Assembly: GCA_022113835.1 (NCBI GenBank)
Contig: JAILWY010000012.1
Span: 17,422,001-17,486,000 of the forward strand
From: Atopsyche davidsoni
Taxonomy: Eukaryota > Arthropoda > Insecta > Trichoptera > Hydrobiosidae
Length of the DNA: 64,000 bases
Reading direction: 5' to 3'
The notes beneath the pieces are model-generated. The model was not told where the DNA came from and did not search any database. It saw nothing but the letters and a program-made list of their open reading frames with translations. Both the position numbers and the translations under genes were made by a program. This document shows positions 48,301 to 58,897 of this stretch, piece after piece (the first letter of the stretch is position 1; each line of letters begins with the position of its first letter).

Positions 48301-51300
48301 AAACACATGAGTCGAAATAACTCAAGTCTCAAGAACGAACAAACTCAATAAAGGGCCAGTTGTACACATAAAACTAATAGGTTCTGAGACCCTTTTATTT
48401 TACGATTGCGTTTTGTAAGCAAAAAATGGCCCAATGTCAACAAACACTGACATCATTGCCGGGCCCCGCATTTTTAACATTCCCAAATGTTCTTGTGGAG
48501 AAATAACATTATTTTTATAGGTGTTTTTATTTTTAACATTTCTTTTCGTGGTCTGCGTACCACACAATTTTCAGGAATAGTTTTAACATTTTTTTATTTA
48601 CTTTTTCTGATATAAATTGTTTTTTGTAAACGTGGTTACTCTCTTTGAGATGCGAGTCCTTTTTCTCATCATCTGAGGTAGATGATTTTGACTTTTTACG
48701 GTTTCGTTGATAGAATATTGTTATGTATTTCCCCTGATTGTTTATAATCCCACTCTCTCGGGAATATTATAATACTATTGTTCATACCGACTGACTTTAG
48801 TCTTATAATTTTATTGCAGTCAAGGTGTAATTATATGTCGCCGCTTTACGACACCTTCCTAGAAAGGTGCGGGAAAGATACCCATTTAAATTGCCATCTG
48901 GTATTTATTCTATTGTATATTCCTGCTGTTAATCCCTTTGGGTATTTCTTATGCTTTCTTTTGGCATTCCTAACAAATGTAACTGTTTATATTTACTGTG
49001 AATAAAAGGGACACCAGCCGCTCTGTTATGTGCCCCTCTCGGAACGCCACTAGCTTGACATGTGACTCCGCGGATGCACGCTGGATGGACTCTCTTTCGA
49101 ACGTTTAAATCATAGGCTCCCAACCTTTTATTGACCACCGCCCCCTTGACAAGAAAAAAAATTCCAACGCCCCCTTTGACATAATAGCTATAATTGTACC
49201 AATTTTTTTTCCATATAAAAATACCATAGAGGTATTTCATAACGCCCCGCATTTTCCCTTGGACCCGCCACCGCCCCCTTGGAAAGCTCCAGCGCCCACT
49301 GGGGGGAACCTATGGTTTAAATAATAACACTTAGAGGGGGGCCATGTAGGGGTTAGTACCTACATCGAATCAAGTGTCATACAGTCCTCTGGATGATGTC
49401 GATCACACCACATAAATAATTCTGGAGATTTCCCTTATTGTTCCCCTATATAATTGGCGACCTCGCGGTATCGAAACATTAACCACGTATATTTCTATCT
49501 AGTGTAAGTTATATTGAATAAATAACGAATACGAAAATTATTTCGCCAGCCTTCTGATTTTCAACCATACATCAATCCTGCAACCATCACATCTCACCAA
49601 CATCATATCTTCGGCGAAATTTGTGATAACAATAAACACTTACATACACAGCTCATACACTTATATGAGCTGAATGAAACATATACCTAATTATTACATG
49701 ATAAAATAAACTTGATAATTTATTTTTAGTAATTAAAATGATGTTTTAGGGCACGCAATGCTTTTGTAATGTACGCTACTGCTTTGAATATATTCCTTAT
49801 TTCTGCATGTTACAAAGCTAATTTAATTTTAATATTTATAGGTCTTACAATATTTCCGATGGTCAATGAGAAATATCCCATCATATGGTTCACTAAAGAA
49901 GTGGAGAGCCAATATATTTCATATGTTGATGAAATTCAAAAAATATTAAATGGTAACAATAAACTAAATAAAAATACTACCTGAATATTTCGTAAATGAT
50001 CAGTCAAAACCACGGTTGGCTTCTACAAAAAACTAGGTTGGACGAGAGCAAAACATCTTTTATACAATGGCATTCATCATTTTGAACAATAAAAAATATT
50101 TTTAAATTTACAATATCAACAAAATTATCCTTATTATGAGACCACTTTTATAGAAATGATAATGTTTATCATTGTACCTTAATGCGCTATCAACGCCAAA
50201 AAAATTATGCTCAAAGATACTAAGACACCTTGTATCACTCTTATATATACAATTTCAATATCTTTTCTGTGTATGCTAGTACTAAGATCAATATAATATG
50301 CATGCAATTTCATTTTCCTTGATTGAGCATAACAATATAGGATTATATCATGCATGATAATATAATTATTTTAAAAAAATTACAGTTTATGAATCGTCTC
50401 GACAAAAAAATATTTTATGTAACAAAAATTCCAAGATAATAAAACCACAACTCAAGACAAACAAAAAAAGAAGCAAAGCCTTTGAATACATCCTTGATCC
50501 CGTAATGAAGGTTCCTAAAATATATATTTTTTTAATATACAAACGAAAATAAATCAAGTTAATTTACTATTAATGATATGATTTCCAGAAAAAGATCAAC
50601 ATTTATTATGATAGAAATTCATCGCACAGTTCAAAGAAGTCAGGGAAGATGGTAAATCAATTGGATGATGATAGAACCTGCATCTTTGATATCTCAACGT
50701 TAGGTCCGTGTGCCGAGTACCCGTATGGGTACGACAAAGGAAGCGTTTGCTTTTACATAAAGATCAACAAGTCCTTTAGGTGGTTTCCCAAACTTTTGGG
50801 AAAAACTTCTGAGCTGCATGAAAATATGCCGGAGAGCTTAAAAACAGCCATTAAAAAATCTGATCGACCAGTAAGTACAAATCAGAATCATTCCGTGAAG
50901 ATGATCACATTATCAGGGTTGAAAATATTAACTTTGAACCCAAAATTTTATCCCAAAAAAATCATCTTATATATTTTTAATATTTTCATTTCTATTTCTG
51001 TATGTACAATTTTCAAATGGGGAAAAATGTTACTAATGTCGGACTTATTAAATTATTTCTAGAAAGTATGGATTTACTGCGAGGGGGAGCACGAATGGGA
51101 TAAAGAAAATATAGGCGAAATAAACTATTATCCTGACCAGGTATTATTATAGCCATTTTGTTTACGCATGTTTCCATTTTAAACTCTTGCATAGTTAAGC
51201 ATAAGCTTGTTTAATTTGTGAGGATTCTTTGTAGTAAATCTAAAATTCTGTTGTGTGATGAATCTACCCTATCAATTTAATATTTTTTTTTACGTCTTAA

Positions 51301-52412
51301 CTAATTTAAAATACACATTGTAATAATGATATTATTATATGCATGTAGTAATATGTAAATTTTTTTTAAATTTTGTATTGAAGAATATGTAAAATACTTT
51401 TGACTAAAGAAAATACACATATACTTTTAAAACTTCAGGGATTTGAGGCTTACTACTTCCCTTTCAAAGGTCAGCAACACTACCAGTCTCCACTAGTTGC
51501 TGTTGAAATCGCTAAAATAAAAAGTTAGTATTATATATTTCTTACTAATATGATTAGGCATATTTTTTTCACATATTGAAAATGATTTAAAGAAACTCTC
51601 AGAAAAATATCATCGTGACTTGTGTAGGATTCGAATCCTACACAAGTCACGATTATATTTTTCTGAGAGTTTCTTTAAATCATTTTCAATATGTGAAAAA
51701 AAAATGCATAATCATATTAGTAAGTAATATAAGCCTGTAAAGGTAATTAGAACGCACTTGATTGACGTTCAATCCACAAATAAACATATATATATTATAT
51801 ATTTGTGACATTTTTTGGTTTCTTTCATAATCTGTGCTTCCGTAAATACAATGTAAGTAAATATTTTTAACTATGCTGTTACATTGTAATATATCCATGG
51901 TGATAGGTAAAACACGACTTTATTTAAAAAAGAAAGATCTACTTGTTATGTTATATATTATCGTGTTATGCAATTATATCCAGGCATTAGCTGAGTCTAC
52001 TATAATATAATTGCATTTTGTTATTTTTTTATTTTATGATTTTACAATATTAATTTTCTGGACATATAAAAAACCATAAAATGAAAAGTGGAAAATGACA
52101 TAAATAAATATGGTTTATGTAGACCTGGTTTGGTAAACGACTGCATTATCCAGTTATAAATTACATTTGTTGCAAACCACTAGGATTTGTTTTATGTGTT
52201 GTAGTTAATGGCATTTATTATATTAAAAAAATAGACTTTTTATGATTTTTTTAGAATAACCACAGATGCTTATATAACAGTGATCGCATGTTATTTATCA
52301 ATGATATTGATTTTCAGCTGAAGGCCTGGTGGTGACTCTGAAATGCGAGCTGTGGACTAAAGAGGGCGCAGACTCAGCGACATTCATTCAAATCATGATA
52401 AGATATACATGA
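45309..52412 (+). CDS. Diverged Na+/K+-ATPase beta-subunit-like protein, complete in eight exons
   Basis: Exons: 45,309-45,417; 45,503-45,649; 49,842-49,952; 50,386-50,510 (or to 50,501); 50,589-50,870; 51,063-51,140; 51,439-51,523; 52,318-52,412 (stop TGA). All eight join in phase, giving about 343 residues. The short N-terminus ends in the family's GRTxxSW motif (VFGRTFVSW). One membrane helix follows (YYLVLYFCLLILSFLILL), then GLTIFP, the ectodomain cysteines (NILCNK, RTCIFD, LGPC, SVCFYI, WIYCEGE, LKCELW) and SPLVAVE. Beta subunits are type II glycoproteins that chaperone the pump alpha chain to the plasma membrane. An NSS sequon is present. Unlike canonical members, it has a long Lys-rich loop after the first cysteine and an unusual C-terminus (QIMIRYT). 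An AATAAA follows at 52,419. The gene is orthologous in type to diverged insect beta paralogues; tissue and partner are unknown. Confidence 0.82.
45833..46479 (+). repeat. 5' LTR, with TATA box and a small internal insertion
   Basis: The LTR carries 'ctatataagcgg' near 46,218, a probable TATA box, and 'ttgaataaa' near 46,306. Compared with the right LTR it holds an extra stretch of about 90 bases (45,860-45,949) bounded by two copies of 'ctacaagtacct', and it retains about 180 bases of promoter region that the right LTR lost. Confidence 0.75.
46529..47125 (+). pseudogene. gag: gag of the LTR retrotransposon
   Basis: An open frame of about 199 codons from the ATG at 46,529 encodes a gypsy-type capsid region: a YKFQIAVGKLS segment, then LENPPAENKYETLKQRL, LELGDQKPSQLLRRVKYLA, and LKIIWELRLPRQVRTLM. 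It ends with a zinc-knuckle-like ICYYHFTYKNRARKC. The frame is intact, but the downstream polymerase is mostly deleted, so the element is not autonomous. Capsid proteins of this type package the element's RNA. Confidence 0.75.
47215..47265 (+). pseudogene. Retroviral-type aspartic protease relic
   Basis: A short plus-strand segment reads FLINTGADISVLV and then stops. The catalytic motif in intact elements is D-T-G-A, and the aspartate is an asparagine here, so the relic could not be active. It lies between gag and the integrase remnant, as expected for a gypsy-type pol. Confidence 0.5.
47640..48110 (+). pseudogene. Integrase C-terminal relic
   Basis: With frame changes, the plus strand yields KSPLVAPYDGPFKIVETNSK and then VISVSIDRVTPAFF, the pattern of the chromodomain-less GPY-type C-terminal domain of gypsy integrases (YDGPFKV...I.IDRVKPA). 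Stops and at least one frame break interrupt it. The catalytic core is absent. Confidence 0.5.
49103..49322. mobile_element. 204-bp hAT MITE inside the LTR retrotransposon
   Basis: The element, 49,111-49,314, begins 'cataggctcccaacc' and ends 'ggggggaacctatg', inverted ends (CATAGGcTCCCaaCC against CATAGGtTCCCCCC). It is flanked by the identical octamer gtttaaat at 49,103-49,110 and 49,315-49,322. The 8-bp duplication and inverted ends indicate a hAT-type MITE. It lies about 10 bases upstream of the retroelement's polypurine tract, so it inserted after the retrotransposon. Confidence 0.85.
49345..49620 (+). repeat. 3' LTR, promoter region deleted
   Basis: It agrees with the left LTR at both ends but jumps from 'ccccttattgtt'-type sequence to 'gcggtatcgaaac', losing the TATA region present in the left copy. 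Many point differences from the left LTR show an old insertion. Confidence 0.75.
51531..51732. repeat. Spacerless ~200-bp palindrome in the last intron of the beta-like gene
   Basis: Arms of about 100 bases meet at the centre 'taggattcgaatccta' (centre between 51,632 and 51,633). Over the inner 80 bases I count three or four mismatches; the outer ends are slightly looser. It begins only about 8 bases after the exon 7 donor. The transcript would fold into a nearly perfect 100-bp hairpin. It is either a foldback element or a recent inverted duplication, as there is no loop between the arms. Confidence 0.9.
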
Positions 52413-53069
52413 AAGGACAATAAACCAAAATATTGAAATAAGTGTACTTGTTGATATACTGACACATCTGACATCGGTAATGTTTGGTATGACAATGGTA
52501 TGTGTTTTTTTTTATGTAACAAGAGCAATTTATAATAATATTCAAATTTTAATGTGTGAAAAGTTTTGAAGCATCAGTATTTAAGATATATTTCCATAGA
52601 AAATATGTTGCTAAAGTATTTGCAGCATTTTAAATGTTTTATGTAAGACAAAACAATTGAAATCATAAAGTAAGTTTACACAACATCTTTATAGGGATCA
52701 TTTGTTATTTGTCAGGCATTCTTTATCTGATGTTGTTTTATACATAATGGCCACATAAACATAATAAAATTACATGCTAGTAGTATGTACATGCCAAGAT
52801 ATAAAAATATTAGTATTAATGTGTACTGATGTGAAAAAGAGAGAAAAAATACACAAAAAGGTTTTTTAAACCAATGAAACCCAACCACAGGATCATTAGG
52901 GAATGGAGGTGAATTATTGTCTCTCAAACCTCATGCGAAGAGATTTAAGAGTAAATTTAAATATTTTTAACTTTATAAAACTGGATAGTGGACTTATTTA
53001 ATGTGTGTTTATCCACTTGACATTATCAAACGCTTTTTCGTAATAGATGAAGCACATGAATATGTTTTT

Positions 53070-54090
53070 TATTTTGTTAAGTGTGAACATTTGCTACGCC
53101 TTTTAATTAATATACGGCTGGACGGTAAGGACATTGGATTCATACACAATTTGTACTGGAATCGAACTGCAAGAATAAAAACAGACATATGACTAAGCAA
53201 AACGAGCATAGAAATTTGTAAGGGTGTCGGGCAAGGATGCATCCTGTCTCCGATATTATTCAATCTTTACTCCGAACCAATTTTTAACGAGGCCCTAGAC
53301 GATTGTGAAATCGGTATTAAAATAAATGGTAACATACGCTATGCTGATGACACTGTCTTCCTAGCAGACAGTGCTGACGACCTACAAATCCTAGTCAACG
53401 ATGCTAGCCGTAGGTACAGCCTCTCCAAAAACAATGGTTGTCAGCAGAGAGTTGATTGACAACTTTAATATCTACATCGACAACAAAGTAGTGGAGAGTT
53501 AAAAGATTTAGGTATTTGGGCAGATGGTTGAATGAGAACCAGGATCCTGACCTGGAAATTAAAGTTAGGATTGAGACAGCACGCAGTAAGTTTAATAATT
53601 TGAGGAAAGTACTATGCTCAAGAGATATAACCCTGAAATCTCGATGGAGATATACCAAATGTTATGACGTCTCAGTTCTCCTTTATGGAGTCGAAGCTTG
53701 GATACTCAAGACAGCTAATATGCGAAGAATTGAGGCGGCAGAAATTTAGCTGTATAGGAGAATCCTTAAGATACCATGGGTTGACCGTGTCACAAATGAA
53801 AGGTCTTGCACAGAATGCTCAAAGAAAGGGAACTCTTAACGTTAGTAAAGAAGCGGGAGGTCTCTTATTTTGGCGACATATTTCGTAACAATAAATATAG
53901 CATCTTCCAACTGATTTCCCTAGGAAAAAGGGGCATTGGAAGAAGGAAGTTTACGTAGATGTGGAATATGCTAGAGGCTGGAGATCAGAAGTGCGGCCGA
54001 ATTGGTGAATCTGGCCCAGGATAGGGATATGTTCAATGAAATGGTCAACAAACTCCTATGGCGAGAGGTATCAGAAGAAGAAGAAGTCCA
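53070..54090 (+). pseudogene. Decayed non-LTR retrotransposon, reverse transcriptase part
   Basis: In broken frames the plus strand reads HLLRLLINIRLDGKDIGFIH, NLYWNRTARIKTDI, then GVGQGCILSPILFNLYSE, then NIRYADDTVFLADSADDLQ. The order is that of the LINE palm domain: the FDxVxHxxL-type segment, the QGCxLSPxLFNLY motif and the YADD catalytic motif. Further on are SVLLYGVEAWILKTANMRR and related thumb-region sequence. Several stops and frameshifts prevent a product. The endonuclease half is missing. Clade not assigned. Confidence 0.8.
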
Positions 54091-54179
54091 TCCACTGTTG
54101 AGATTAGATCTTTGTACTCTGTTGATTCTCTGTGATGATTTTGTATAAAGCTGAAGTTGTAATGAAAAATGTAAATTAT

Positions 54180-55380
54180 AGGGTGAAGCCCTTAGAGTCA
54201 CCTGAAGTCTTCACCCGCCTGCGTTTCCCCCATCGTATCTCCGACGTCACCCATGAAATGTAGTAGTCATCATGGTGAATTGACTGAAATTCAGCCAACT
54301 CCCCCAGAGGACTCTGGTATTGATTCCTTTGAATTTTAATTCCTTTAAGTCCTCCGCGGACTTTCGGGACCACACTCCTCGCCAAGAGATCGTGCATGCC
54401 TTTACATTAACGCAGTTTGTACCAGACAGCTTAAATAAGCTCTTGAAGTGCTGCAGGTACTCCTCCCTCCCATACTTCGCGATTTCCGTTCATTGGCCAG
54501 GTCCAAAGACTGCGTCCCGGATACCACCTGGGCATCGAGAATTAGGCACTGTCCGCCCTTAAGAGCCACAATATCCGGTCGAATATTGCCAATTTTGGTC
54601 TTATATAAACGCTCTCAATCTTGTACAGAGTAACCATTTCTCATCAACTCAGAATGCAGAACGTCGACAACTGCATTGTGTCTCAGGAGTCTACCTCCAT
54701 GCGATCTTGGGCACTGTTGCACTACGTGGACTCCAGTTTCTGCTGGAGTCCCACACTCGGCCCTACACAATATTAGCTTGTTCGGCTGTCTTTGCGAGGT
54801 CCGAACTCTTGTAGGTAATGCATTAATTTGCACTTTATAATAATGCAGATAGTCCTTTGACTGAATACCTCTACTCGAAGAGAGTATCCATTGAGAGGAC
54901 CTCTTCACGGCTCTACTCTCTATCAGTCCACACCTGTTCAAGCTACTGTGCAGGCTGAATGCAAATTTTGCCTTCGTTCCAACAGAGTCGTGACACCCCG
55001 ATCTCTCCACTTGTTTCACACACCAGGAAATTTATCTCTGAAACATTTCGAGTTTTTGGACTTCCCTGGCGCACTCCAGACCAGACCTCTCAAGACTCTG
55101 TAGTCTTCTCAGTTTCAAAATGTGGATCTGCACAGAGAGACACGGAATACCGAGTCCTCCGTCCCCGTGGAAGTCTTTGGCAGACACAGCCACGCTCTTG
55201 CCGCTCTGTGAATAGTGACATCGAGGGCCTTCAGCCTCTTACCTGTCACGCGTTCAAACACAAATCTATGAAGAAGGCTAGAGATGTGGTGTGTATTTAA
55301 TATTCGCAGACAGCTGCGGCTTAAGGGGGGCCCGCGTTGTGAGCGCGATCCCTTCCTCAAGTCGCCTTTCAACTACGGTA
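54180..55380 (-). pseudogene. Decayed R2-clade-like non-LTR retrotransposon, C-terminal region
   Basis: Reading the minus strand from right to left: RLKALDVTIHRAARAWLCLP (thumb), then SKDYLHYYKVQINALPTRVR, a CCHC knuckle CRAECGTPAETGVHVVQQC followed by RSHGGRLLRHN, and then GNIRPDIVALKGGQCLILDA and QVVSGTQSLDLANERK, which matches the restriction-like endonuclease (PD...D) of R2-type elements. Stops and frame breaks occur. R2 elements normally insert in 28S rDNA, and no rRNA sequence flanks this copy. Confidence 0.7.
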
Positions 55381-56860
55381 GCATTCTAAATAATACGACG
55401 CGATAGAGAATATTATTATATTCGCAGAAGGAACTACAGACTCACAAGCTGTGCCATCAGATTGGAACTCAGCTCAACCAAGAGTTGAGCTCATAAAAAG
55501 ATATGCAGCGTAAAAATCGAGACTACCTGGCGAGACTGATCGACCATCAATGAAGAAGAAAGAAGTAAAAGAGTGCGTTGGCCGGTGTACTTAGTGTCAA
55601 ACAATCAACCCGCTCCTGTCACCCATGACGGAGGAGAACTTTCAGTGGGCCAGATGTGGTCAAGGCTGGTTCTTAACGTTACACACTATGAAGGAAAAGC
55701 GCTATCTTACCCTAGTGGATTGAGGTCTAGGCTGTTTTGCAAAACCACCAGACATAGCCGCAAACTCTGACATCCACGAGAAATCACTCACGCTTTCATC
55801 ACTCAGCCTTAAAGGACAAAGAAACCTCCAGCCTTGCTAAAAAAACTACGTGAAATGAGTGTTATGGGGAAACACAATAGCGACAGTTCCCCCTGGGATA
55901 AAAGACACTATAAATAACACAATGAGATAGAGAAGGCTCTCTCTCTTTCGTACAACTCCTGGACGCAATAACTACCCAACAGTATGTGAACATTTTATAA
56001 TGTGGCCATGTATACAAATGTGTTTTCTGTGTTGTGAGAAAGTTCTGTATTATGTACTATGTATATAAATGAATAAAGGCAAAATGAGACTAATTTTTAC
56101 TTTTATTTGAACTTTACCTATTTGCATAGTAAATCGATTTGATTATCAAATAAATAAAACCACATTTGCACAGACAACATTAACATATTACAATAGGCCT
56201 TATCTGCTAATTACAGTGATGCTAAACACACAATATATGCAGAGAAATGATTTGTTAATCCTGATTTATATCGAGAGTGGAAGTTGGTTTCTTCTGAATT
56301 TATTCTATAGAGTTTTTATTTTAAGTTGGCACATGAATTATGTCCGTGGTTAAATAATAGATTTTGTAAAAAACATGAATATGCAAACATTGAAGAATTA
56401 ACTTATTGATGATGATGCTTTTTTTAATTAAGAATATAACATCAACTTCAACTCAGCCATTTTTTTCTTGTAAATATTTGCACATCGAAAAGCAGCAGAG
56501 GTTATTCTATCAATCAAATAATAATTTAATAATTTCATTACATAAACATAGCTTTCTACAAAATAAAGTCACTAGATATAGAAACCATTTGTCTTATGCT
56601 ATAGTCAACTCAGCGATAGCAATTGGGCTTTTCATAAAAAGTCATAACCTTCATGTACTTTTTATCTCTTTTTGGCTCATAAATAGTCAAATGGGAAAAA
56701 GTAGTTGTTAAACCTACATATATATATTTGAAAGCAGTTCACAATTTACATAATTAAATTTGAATTATTAGTTCTACCTATCATTACAAAGAATTAAAGC
56801 ATTGGTACTAATATGGTAAGTATCCTGCCGTTTGGAAAGTTTTTTACATAAATGAATTAA
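55380..56860. other. Unassigned stretch between retrotransposon remnants and the beta-subunit 3' end
   Basis: The first 550 bases are moderately GC-rich and may be further retrotransposon debris, but I cannot assign them. The rest is AT-rich. The open frame at 56,406-56,711 has only low-complexity, AT-driven composition. Confidence 0.35.
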
Positions 56861-56868
56861 AATTTCAG

Positions 56869-56946
56869 GCAAACATTTATACTGGATATCCTTCATTGAG
56901 AGATTTTGATAACCCAGTGACACCCGACATTACAAAGGTTAAATAA
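56869..56946 (+). other. Candidate short exon, unidentified
   Basis: After a good acceptor, 'gaattaaaatttcag', the plus strand reads ANIYTGYPSLRDFDNPVTPD and ITKVK to a TAA. The composition is protein-like and contrasts with its flanks. No matching upstream exon was identified and I do not recognise the peptide, so it may be the relic of a gene or chance. Confidence 0.2.
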
Positions 56947-56949
56947 GAT

Positions 56950-58897
56950 TGCCGCAAAAGTAGAAGATACTCAGCACTTCTGACAGTAGCATAAATATTA
57001 TATTACAAATACATTATAATATTTAATGTACATAAAATGAAATTCAATATTGACAAGAAATTACAGTTTGCATAATTCGTAACTGTCTTATTTAATATTT
57101 CAATAACTACAGCTTATAAAGTTTTTACTTACAGCTTATAAAGCACATTTCATTCAATTCTGTGTATTTAAACAAGACTATAAAATATGTTTTAATACTA
57201 AATAGTAGTGAACTACAAAGACATTATGATTTGTGACATTCAATAGATTGAAAAAACTTTTCAGTACAAAGATGGTTTTTGTAATGTTATTTGATAAACT
57301 CGTCTTCACCTTAATATAAATTCTCTATTTCATTTCAATAATACACAATTGGCTCAAACATTAACCTATAAAATAAAATAACATACTAGGAATTGTAATG
57401 GTTTTAAAAACCATTTGATACATTCGACGTTATGTGTATATATATACTATATATATATAGTATATATATATATATATTTTTTTTAAAGTTAACAAATGTT
57501 GGCACTATTTTTTAGAGGACATAGTTATTAAGTTAAGTTATAAAGATGAATACTTTCAAATGATTGGGTTTGATTCACAGTTTTCTTAACGGTAATAATA
57601 ATCTAAAAATAAATCAAGAGTGTAAGTAAAGAGGCTCATGGTTTCAATTTAACAGGAAATTCTATTTTCTTTACATAAATTATTTTACCAACAATTCGTT
57701 AATCGTTTTAACAAATCGTTGGAAAACATTTTTTTTTCATAGTGAAAAATAACTCGGTGTCCTTAAGAGACTGTGCTATCCACTTGGAAAAAATAAGCTT
57801 ACAAAAATATGTAATTTGTGAAAATAAATAAATATTTTATAGTTTTTATGGTCCATGAGTGGGAAATTCCTTATTTGCTTAGCTCTTAAGTTTGAAAGCA
57901 CTTTGTAAATATAATTATATCAAAACTCTCTCTGTTTCTATGTATAAATGTAGTTAGCTACTATCTTTATCAAAATAACATTAAAACTTTAAAATAAGTC
58001 ACATTCATATAAGACACAAGTTGGTTAACTCAACATCACGCATTTCCATAATAAGTACATACAGATTATACTTACTGCTAAGTATTTGTAATTAAGTAGG
58101 TAATTAAGGATCTCATAATTGTATTGATTTTCTTATAAAAGAACATATAAGAACTTCATATTGAACTCATCAATTTATCCTAAAATAAACTCTTTAAGGT
58201 AAGCATTTAAATTTTTATATATAATTATATTCACTAGGTCTTTTTATATTTAAACTTGCATGCCTTTCTAAAATGGATATTGTATATATATATACATATA
58301 TATATTTTGAAATTTAAATGTTAAAAAATATATAGAAAAATATTACAATAAGTGTTTTTATCATCGTATTTATAAGAAACTAACGCTGCAAAATGCGAGT
58401 ACTTATCTTACTTTGGCCGGTTTTAAAGATATCTTTTCCAGACAAGTATAATAAAATATAAGCTTTCTCTACAAAATAAATATAAATCAACTAAAAAAAT
58501 TAATTGGGCTATGAATGTATCACAAATAAATAATTCATAAATAACATTTTGCATAAATTTCTTTACAATATAATAAGCAGCACGTTTACTATTGGAACTG
58601 AAGCTTTGCTTTTACTCTCTTTACTATATTAGCAACTATTTTTTTTCAATAACTTATTCTTCTTAAAATAAACTGCTGTCTGTAATCTGCGCCTGCAACT
58701 CTGTCCAGTTGCAGTCCAATAGAAAATCTGGTGTCCCACGAGGGGCGCGTGTAAGGCCTTTGCTATTTATTATATTTGTAAGTTCAAGGTCATCGCTGAC
58801 GCTGAGCCGCGAGCATTGGAGGACGTAGTTGGGCGTCATTTCCGATTCCCTTTGGTGAGGTCTGCCGTCGAGTGTATCCGATGAAAGGTGGTCGTCC
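56950..58897. other. AT-rich stretch, probably including the 3' UTR of the minus-strand beta-subunit gene
   Basis: I see no coding sequence. A minus-strand AATAAA lies near 58,768, about 130 bases beyond the stop codon at 58,898, and is a candidate polyadenylation signal. TA microsatellites occur at about 57,435-57,477 and 58,283-58,304. Confidence 0.4.

Larger units (their letters stand above)
45833..49620 (+). mobile_element. Ty3/gypsy-type LTR retrotransposon, internally deleted, in intron 2 of the beta-like gene
   Basis: The LTRs are 45,833-46,479 and 49,345-49,620. Both begin TGTAGGGGTTAGTACCTAC and end in a shared stretch, 'tcttcggcgaaat'. A primer-site-like 'tggtgacccctgac' follows the left LTR, and a polypurine 'agaggggggcc' precedes the right one. 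Inside are a gag frame (46,529-47,125), a short protease relic and an integrase C-terminal relic (about 47,640-48,110). Reverse transcriptase and RNase H are missing. The right LTR lacks the TATA-containing part of the left one. Element and gene lie on the same strand. No clear target duplication is visible. Confidence 0.8.

Noticed and set aside
48778..49005. Hydrophobic plus-strand frame in the 3' part of the LTR element
   Set aside because: It could suggest an envelope or a membrane exon of the beta gene, but the beta membrane helix is clearly encoded at 45,503-45,649. The segment has no family motif.
54320..55300. Plus-strand frames of 60-113 codons
   Set aside because: They are antisense to the R2-like remnant, which has diagnostic motifs on the minus strand.
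57425..57480. Alternating TA tract that can fold on itself
   Set aside because: It is an ordinary dinucleotide microsatellite.
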